From assembly GCA_964606895.1 (NCBI GenBank), contig CAZSHX010000044.1:1-38445 (forward strand): a DNA stretch of 38,445 nucleotides, in the 5' to 3' direction. Positions 34,132 to 38,445 of the stretch are shown in pieces. The stretch's first letter is position 1; every line of letters starts with the position of its first letter. The position numbers and the translations under genes were made by a program. The notes beneath the pieces were generated by a model, which was not told the DNA's origin, ran no database searches, and saw only the letters and a program-made list of their open reading frames with translations. Origin of the DNA: CAZSHX01 sp964606895 (GTDB taxonomy: Bacteria; Bacteroidota; Ignavibacteria; Kapaibacteriales; UBA2268).

Positions 34132-35841
34132 ATGTTGGAAATTCTCAAAAAAGCAACTCTGATTCTTGTTTTGTTCATTGTTTCCCAAGCAGTGGGTTTG
34201 TCGCAGGACAAACTGATTGAGCTTTTGAACAGCGAACTGAAACGCGAAACTTCCGGACTGCAAAAGCAGGAAGTACCTCCCTATTACATCTCATACCGCA
34301 TTTCAGATATTAAATCGCTCGGTGCCGAAGCGTCTTTCGGTAATTTAACCGATGTTACCGATGCCCGCCACCGCTATCTGACCGTAAACGTCCGTGTCGG
34401 TTCTTACGATATGGATAACACACGCGAAATCCGCGGCGACCAGTTCGATTTTCTGAGCGGAATGCCTTCGGCTATTCCCCTTTCGCTGGACGACAATCCA
34501 GATGCAATCCGCCAGACACTCTGGAACGCAACCAACAAGGAGTATCTTCAGGCATCGGACAAATTTGCCAAAGTGAAGGCAAATGTTGCCGTTAAGGTTA
34601 CAAGCGAGGACACTTCAGCCGACTTTTCGAAAAATCCGAAATTTGTAGAATATTTCGAAAATCCGGTTAATCCTGCCGATTATAAATTTGATGTCAATTT
34701 ATGGAAAGAAAAAGTAAAAAAATATTCAGAAGTATTTCTCAAAGATAAAAACATTTATCAGGGCAGTGCTTCCGTAAGATTTTACATTCATAGGAAATAC
34801 TTTGTTTCCACCGAAGGAGCAAAAATAGCCGAAAATTATGTCGGTGCCAGATTATTTATTAATGCCGTAATAAAATCGGACGACGGTATGGAACTCCCGC
34901 TTTACAAATCTTACTTTGCCTATAAACCCGAAAATCTCCCGGGCGATGTTCAGATTCTCGCCGATGCCGAGGAAATGGTTAAAAAGCTGACAAAATTGAG
35001 AACTGCACCTGTGGTTGACCCGTATCAAGGTCCTGCAATTCTTTCGGGGCGTTCCTCAAGCGTCTTTTTCCATGAAATTTTCGGACACAGAGTGGAAGGC
35101 CATCGCCAAAAAAGCGAAAATGAAGGTCAGACTTTCAAGAAAAAAATCGGTGAGTATATTTTGCCCGAAGCAATTTCTGTTTATTGCGACCCTTCGGTCA
35201 AAAATTTAGGCGGTTTCGATTTGAACGGTTATTATAAATATGACGATGAAGGAGTTGAGGGTGGCAAGGTGACAATAGTTGACAAAGGCAAAATGAAAGA
35301 TTTCCTTATGTCCAGAAGTCCTATTTCCAATTTCTATCCGTCTAACGGGCACGGCAGAGCTCAGGAAGGCTATCAGCCCGTTTCCCGTCAGTCCAATCTT
35401 ATTATCTCAACTACAAATCCTTTAACTAAGGAACAACTCAGAAAGAAACTGATTGATGAGTGCAAAAAGCAAAACAAAGAATACGGCTATTATTTCGAAG
35501 ATATAACCGGCGGTTTCACCATGACAGGACGCACAATCCCGAATGCTTTCAACGTTATGCCGACTGAAGTTTACCGTGTGTTTGTTGACGGCAGACCTGA
35601 CGAATTGGTTCGGGGCGTTGATTTGGTGGGAACTCCGCTTGCAATGTTTTCAAATATCTCCGATGCCGGGGATGAGTACGGAGTTTTCAACGGAACATGC
35701 GGAGCCGAATCCGGAGGAGTGCCGGTAAGCGGCGTTTCGCCAGCACTATTCGTGAAGCAGGTGGAAGTTCAGAAAAAATCGAAATCGCAGGAAAAACCTC
35801 CACTGCTTTCCAGACCTGATGCAGAAAAAGGAACACCATAA
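34132..35841 (+). CDS. Exported TldD-like metalloprotease
   Basis: 569-aa protein from the ATG at 34132, chosen because GGAG stands upstream and it opens a signal peptide ('MLEILKKATLILVLFIVSQA', cut near 'GLSQ'). A TTG 63 nt upstream would give a clumsy longer N-terminus. TldD/PmbA fold: the zinc motif HEIFGH is at 314-319 ('FFHEIFGHRVEGHR'), and the conserved distal Cys is C523 in 'FNGTCGAESGG'. Other family landmarks are 'EDITGGFTMTGRT' and 'GRPDELVRGVDLVGTPLAM'. Known TldD works with TldE/PmbA in the cytosol, cleaving unfolded peptides and maturing microcins. Here the signal peptide puts it outside the cytoplasm. It is followed 66 nt later by a motif-less partner, so an exported TldD/TldE heterodimer is likely. 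Confidence 0.85.
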   Translation: MLEILKKATLILVLFIVSQAVGLSQDKLIELLNSELKRETSGLQKQEVPPYYISYRISDIKSLGAEASFGNLTDVTDARHRYLTVNVRVGSYDMDNTREIRGDQFDFLSGMPSAIPLSLDDNPDAIRQTLWNATNKEYLQASDKFAKVKANVAVKVTSEDTSADFSKNPKFVEYFENPVNPADYKFDVNLWKEKVKKYSEVFLKDKNIYQGSASVRFYIHRKYFVSTEGAKIAENYVGARLFINAVIKSDDGMELPLYKSYFAYKPENLPGDVQILADAEEMVKKLTKLRTAPVVDPYQGPAILSGRSSSVFFHEIFGHRVEGHRQKSENEGQTFKKKIGEYILPEAISVYCDPSVKNLGGFDLNGYYKYDDEGVEGGKVTIVDKGKMKDFLMSRSPISNFYPSNGHGRAQEGYQPVSRQSNLIISTTNPLTKEQLRKKLIDECKKQNKEYGYYFEDITGGFTMTGRTIPNAFNVMPTEVYRVFVDGRPDELVRGVDLVGTPLAMFSNISDAGDEYGVFNGTCGAESGGVPVSGVSPALFVKQVEVQKKSKSQEKPPLLSRPDAEKGTP

Positions 35842-35907
35842 TTGTCCGGTTTCAGAATTAATTCAAGAAATTCTTTGATAAATATTAAAATTAGGAGATA
35901 TTAGAAA

Positions 35908-37770
35908 ATGAAAAATATTAAAATTATATTGTTGCTGATTTGCATGTTTGCCGCCTCGGCTTTTGCTCAGAATTCCACAGGCGATATAATCAAAAAAGCC
36001 ATGAAGGACGAGATGAAACGCAGTATTGACAAGCTTACTCTCGAAAATCTGAAAAAACCGTTTTTTATAAGTTATACAATTGTTGATGCCAAAAGACTGA
36101 ACGTCAAAGCCGCACTGGGTGCAATCATCAATTCAATCGAAGAGCCTGCGAGAAATCAAATAGTTAAGGTACTCGTGGGTGACTACAATCTGAATAATGA
36201 AAATTTTATGGATATGGGTTCCGGCGGTAGTTTCATGAGTTCCTTCGGCGGACACGATGCAATGCCGCTGGACGATGATTATTTCGGTATTCGCCGTTCT
36301 CTCTGGCTTTCAACCGACGATAAGTATAAAGCCGCCGCTGAATCATTCGAAGCAAAGCTTTCTGCCATGAAACAGCAGACTCTATCTTCCGAGGATTCAT
36401 TGCCCGATATGTGCAAAGTCAAACCCGCAGTTCTCTATGTTCCATCAAAAAGAAAATTTGTTTTCAATAAAGCCGAATGGGAAAACCGTGCAAAGGCTCT
36501 GACCGAAATATTCAAGGATTACAAAGAGATATTTTCGTCGTCGGTTACGGTTAATCTGCTTAATGCGAACATTTATTTTATTAATTCAGAAGGAACTGAA
36601 ATCGTTCAGCCTATGACTATTGCCGCTGTCCAGATTAATGCAAACACACTTGCTCCCGACGGCGAACCGCTTAACGACCATGTTTTGTATTACGAATTAA
36701 ATCCCGAGGATTTGCCTTCGCCCGAAACCATGAAAAAAGACATTAAAGCTATGGCTGAAAATCTTCTGGCTTTGCGGAATGCTCCGGCTATTGAAGAATC
36801 CTACACGGGACCTGTACTTTTTGAAGAGCAGGCATCGGCTGAGGTTTTCTCGCAAAAGCTGATGAGTGCAAACGGCGGGCTGGTTTCAAAAAGAAAAGGA
36901 ATTTATTCGAATCCGCAGATGCTTATGTTCATGAGTCAGACACAGGATAAATCTATGGATGACAAGCTCGATAAAAAGGTTGTCAATTCAAATCTTACCG
37001 TTAAAGCTACTCCAAAATTGACTCAGATGAACGGCAAAAACCTGATTGGAAGCTACGAATCCGATGCCGAAGGTGTTATTCCCGAAAATGAAGTGGTTTT
37101 GATTGACAAAGGCATTCTGAAAACCATGCTGAACGGAAGAACTCCGAACCAGAACGTCAGACAAACCAACGGACATTGCGGCTATAACATTGCGGGAGGT
37201 ATGATTATGACCGGAGAAGGTCCATCGGTTATTAACGTATCTGCCGGAGAAACCATCGGCAAAGAGGCACTCAGGAAAAAGCTGATTGAAAAAGCAAAAG
37301 AGGAAGACCTAAAATATGCGTATATAATTAAAAAGGTGAAATGCTCAAATTCAGGCTCCAGCGAAGGTTTCAGCATTTCGTCAATTATGTCCATGGCAGG
37401 CGATATGCAGAAAAAAGGCGGTCTCAGCAAACCTATCGCAATTTACAGAATCAATATTGCCACCGGCAAGGAAGAACTCGTCAGGGGTTGCGATATTGCA
37501 GGGCTTACGGTTTCGTCCCTGAAAAAACTTATGGGTGTTTCGGACAAGCAGTATATTTATAACACCTTGCAGAGCGACAAAGGCGGAGGCATCAGCAGTA
37601 TATTTTCATTTGCTTTTGAATTCAGCGACGGTTCATCGTCGGGAGTAAACGGCAAATCGGCAACGTACATCGTTCCCGATGCAATTCTGCTCGAAGAACT
37701 CGAAATTCAAAAAGAAAAACGTGCAATTACTTCAAAACTTCCCGTGGTCGAAAACCCAATTGGGAAGTAA
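35908..37770 (+). CDS. Exported TldE/PmbA-like partner protein lacking the zinc motif
   Basis: 620-aa protein with a signal peptide (MKNIKIILLLICMFAASAFA, then QN) and AGGAG before the ATG. It is collinear with the upstream TldD-like protein: 'FFISYTIVDAKRLNVKAALG' matches 'YYISYRISDIKSLGAEASFG', and 'NGKNLIGSYESDAEGVIPEN' and 'NIATGKEELVRGCDIAGLTV' also have counterparts. Where the partner has HEIFGH, this one reads 'EVFSQKLMSANGG', so it has no zinc site and no matching C-terminal Cys context. This is the same division of labour as TldD (catalytic) and TldE/PmbA (non-catalytic). Inferred: obligate partner in a periplasmic or surface peptidase complex. The pair is probably one operon. Confidence 0.82.
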   Translation: MKNIKIILLLICMFAASAFAQNSTGDIIKKAMKDEMKRSIDKLTLENLKKPFFISYTIVDAKRLNVKAALGAIINSIEEPARNQIVKVLVGDYNLNNENFMDMGSGGSFMSSFGGHDAMPLDDDYFGIRRSLWLSTDDKYKAAAESFEAKLSAMKQQTLSSEDSLPDMCKVKPAVLYVPSKRKFVFNKAEWENRAKALTEIFKDYKEIFSSSVTVNLLNANIYFINSEGTEIVQPMTIAAVQINANTLAPDGEPLNDHVLYYELNPEDLPSPETMKKDIKAMAENLLALRNAPAIEESYTGPVLFEEQASAEVFSQKLMSANGGLVSKRKGIYSNPQMLMFMSQTQDKSMDDKLDKKVVNSNLTVKATPKLTQMNGKNLIGSYESDAEGVIPENEVVLIDKGILKTMLNGRTPNQNVRQTNGHCGYNIAGGMIMTGEGPSVINVSAGETIGKEALRKKLIEKAKEEDLKYAYIIKKVKCSNSGSSEGFSISSIMSMAGDMQKKGGLSKPIAIYRINIATGKEELVRGCDIAGLTVSSLKKLMGVSDKQYIYNTLQSDKGGGISSIFSFAFEFSDGSSSGVNGKSATYIVPDAILLEELEIQKEKRAITSKLPVVENPIGK

Positions 37771-37830
37771 GAAATTGAGCAATTGAACAGTTTTGGAGAC
37801 TGTCTTTAGAAAATGTGTTATTTTAGGATT

Positions 37831-37912
37831 GTCATTCTGAGCGTAGCGAAGAATCCTGTGGTGGTGCAATGTATAGATTCTTCCACTGCACTTCGTTACG
37901 TGTCAGAATGAC
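37831..37912. repeat. GTCATTC dispersed hairpin repeat, full copy
   Basis: GTCATTCTGA (37831-37840) and TCAGAATGAC (37903-37912) are perfect inverted ends. Inside, 'gcgtagcgaagaatc' and 'gattcttcc...cttcgttacg' also pair in part, so the whole 82 nt can fold. A half copy lies at 14206-14232. It sits 60 nt after the TldE-like stop and could also serve as its transcript end. Confidence 0.6.
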
Positions 37913-38182
37913 AACTTCCGTTTAAGTTATTCCCTTCGGCTTCATTTATAGAATGCTATATGAACACTTAAGCGGAACCGAAAAGTCCGAGCCGTCTGAA
38001 TCGCGGATTAAACGGATTTCCGGGATTCGGCTAAAGCCAATTTTCCCTCGACTTGAAAGTCGTGACAATTCAAAGAGTTAGTGCGCTTATATTCTTTTAA
38101 ATGCGGTATGTTCCCATCACCGGATGGCAAGGAAGATTAATGAAGAGGCCTATCGCAATAAATTCCTAACCATTAATATAAT
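37913..38182. other. Intergenic region with a short dispersed repeat
   Basis: No gene. 37995-38027 is the second copy of the 'ctgaat..cggattaaacggatttc' repeat (the other is at 23851-23882). CGACTT-GA-AAGTCG (about 38049-38062) is a small hairpin. Confidence 0.45.
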
Positions 38183-38213
38183 TTTGATTTTACGATTTAA
38201 TTGCTTATTTTTG
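38183..38213 (+). promoter_or_regulatory. Bacteroidota-type promoter of the initiator tRNA gene
   Basis: TTTG (38183-38186), 19 nt, TATTTTTG (38206-38213): a full match to the TTTG / TAnnTTTG -33/-7 pattern of the Bacteroidota primary sigma factor. It ends 12 nt before the tRNA, so the transcript would start a few bases upstream of the mature 5' end. Confidence 0.65.
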
Positions 38214-38225
38214 TAATTCAAACAT

Positions 38226-38298
38226 CGCGGGGTGGAGCAATTGGCAGCTCGTCGGGCTCATAACCCGAAGGCTCTAGGTTCAAGTCCTAGCCCCGCTA
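38226..38298 (+). tRNA. Initiator tRNA-fMet (CAT)
   Basis: 73-nt tRNA that folds well, with anticodon CAT in the loop CTCATAA. Initiator features: three consecutive G-C pairs next to the anticodon loop (GGG/CCC), an A11-U24 pair in the D stem, and an unpaired first position (C1 against U72, instead of the usual C1-A72). The remaining six acceptor pairs are perfect (GCGGGG/CCCCGC), as is the T stem CTAGG/CCTAG. CCA is not encoded; the DNA continues CAAG. Confidence 0.92.
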
Positions 38299-38312
38299 CA
38301 AGTTTATAACTC

Positions 38313-38340
38313 AAAAGCCTTGCAAACACAAGGCTTTTTT
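38313..38340 (+). terminator. Rho-independent terminator of the tRNA gene
   Basis: AAAAGCCTTG (38313-38322), loop CAAACA, CAAGGCTTTT (38329-38338) and further T's, 15 nt after the tRNA. The 10-bp stem is perfect. Confidence 0.85.
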
Positions 38341-38445
38341 GTTTATGAGTGACCAAAAAGTAACAAAATATGACAATTTTTGCATTACAGCGGAAGTTCC
38401 ACCGTTAAAAACACATAAATAGTTATATAGTAATAATTTAGCCAA

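Noticed and set aside
37795..37813. GAGACTGTCTTTAGAAAA as a second end of the 7433 MITE-like element
   Set aside because: Only the first eight bases match well, and there is no inverted partner or TA duplication.
38345..38422. 25-aa frame after the tRNA terminator ('MSDQKVTKYDNF..')
   Set aside because: Too short, no RBS, and at the window edge; could be chance.

Overview
The window is AT-rich bacterial chromosome, probably from the Bacteroidota/Chlorobiota side of the tree and most like Kapabacteria or Ignavibacteria. Eleven exported proteins end in type IX secretion (T9SS) C-terminal sorting domains, several with the 'NYPNPFN' opening common in those groups. The initiator tRNA is preceded by a Bacteroidota-type promoter (TTTG, 19 nt, TAnnTTTG). 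The taxon is inferred from style; there is no rRNA or marker tree here. No T9SS machinery is encoded in the window, only its cargo.

Layout. 0.26-6.2 kb: three tandem arylsulfotransferase-like T9SS cargo genes. 6.2-8.2 kb: a repeat graveyard with an IS66 transposase remnant, a membrane-protein gene split by a MITE-like element, an array of evenly spaced palindromes, and two copies of a dispersed repeat. 8.4-11.4 kb: a BNR/Ycf48-like cargo gene, a TetR regulator with its own terminator, and a small toxin-antitoxin pair whose toxin carries a one-base frameshift. 11.7-17.9 kb: the housekeeping core mreB-mreC-mreD and smc. 18.4-25.5 kb: exported proteins (a Cys-rich protein, a small Asp-box protein, a long beta-rich protein, a seven-motif multihaem cytochrome and a beta-propeller-like protein). 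25.8-33.4 kb, minus strand: an apparent six-gene operon led by an ECF sigma factor, a small one-TM protein and a Spy/CnrX-like sensor, followed by two metallophosphatases and a large FGE-like/Lcl-domain protein. 33.4-34.1 kb: a divergent gap with an orphan terminator and an IS66 C-terminal remnant. 34.1-37.8 kb: an exported TldD/TldE-like pair. 38.2 kb: initiator tRNA-Met.

How the parts fit. Most genes here build or decorate the cell exterior. The strongest system-level candidates are (i) the ECF operon, where a CnrYXH-like envelope-sensing module appears to be co-transcribed with T9SS-secreted phosphatases; (ii) the TldD/TldE-like pair, which carries signal peptides although the family is normally cytosolic; and (iii) the multihaem cytochrome sent out by T9SS. 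At the DNA level the non-genic parts are rich in small palindromic and dispersed repeats. Some lie in frame inside sorting-domain coding sequence.
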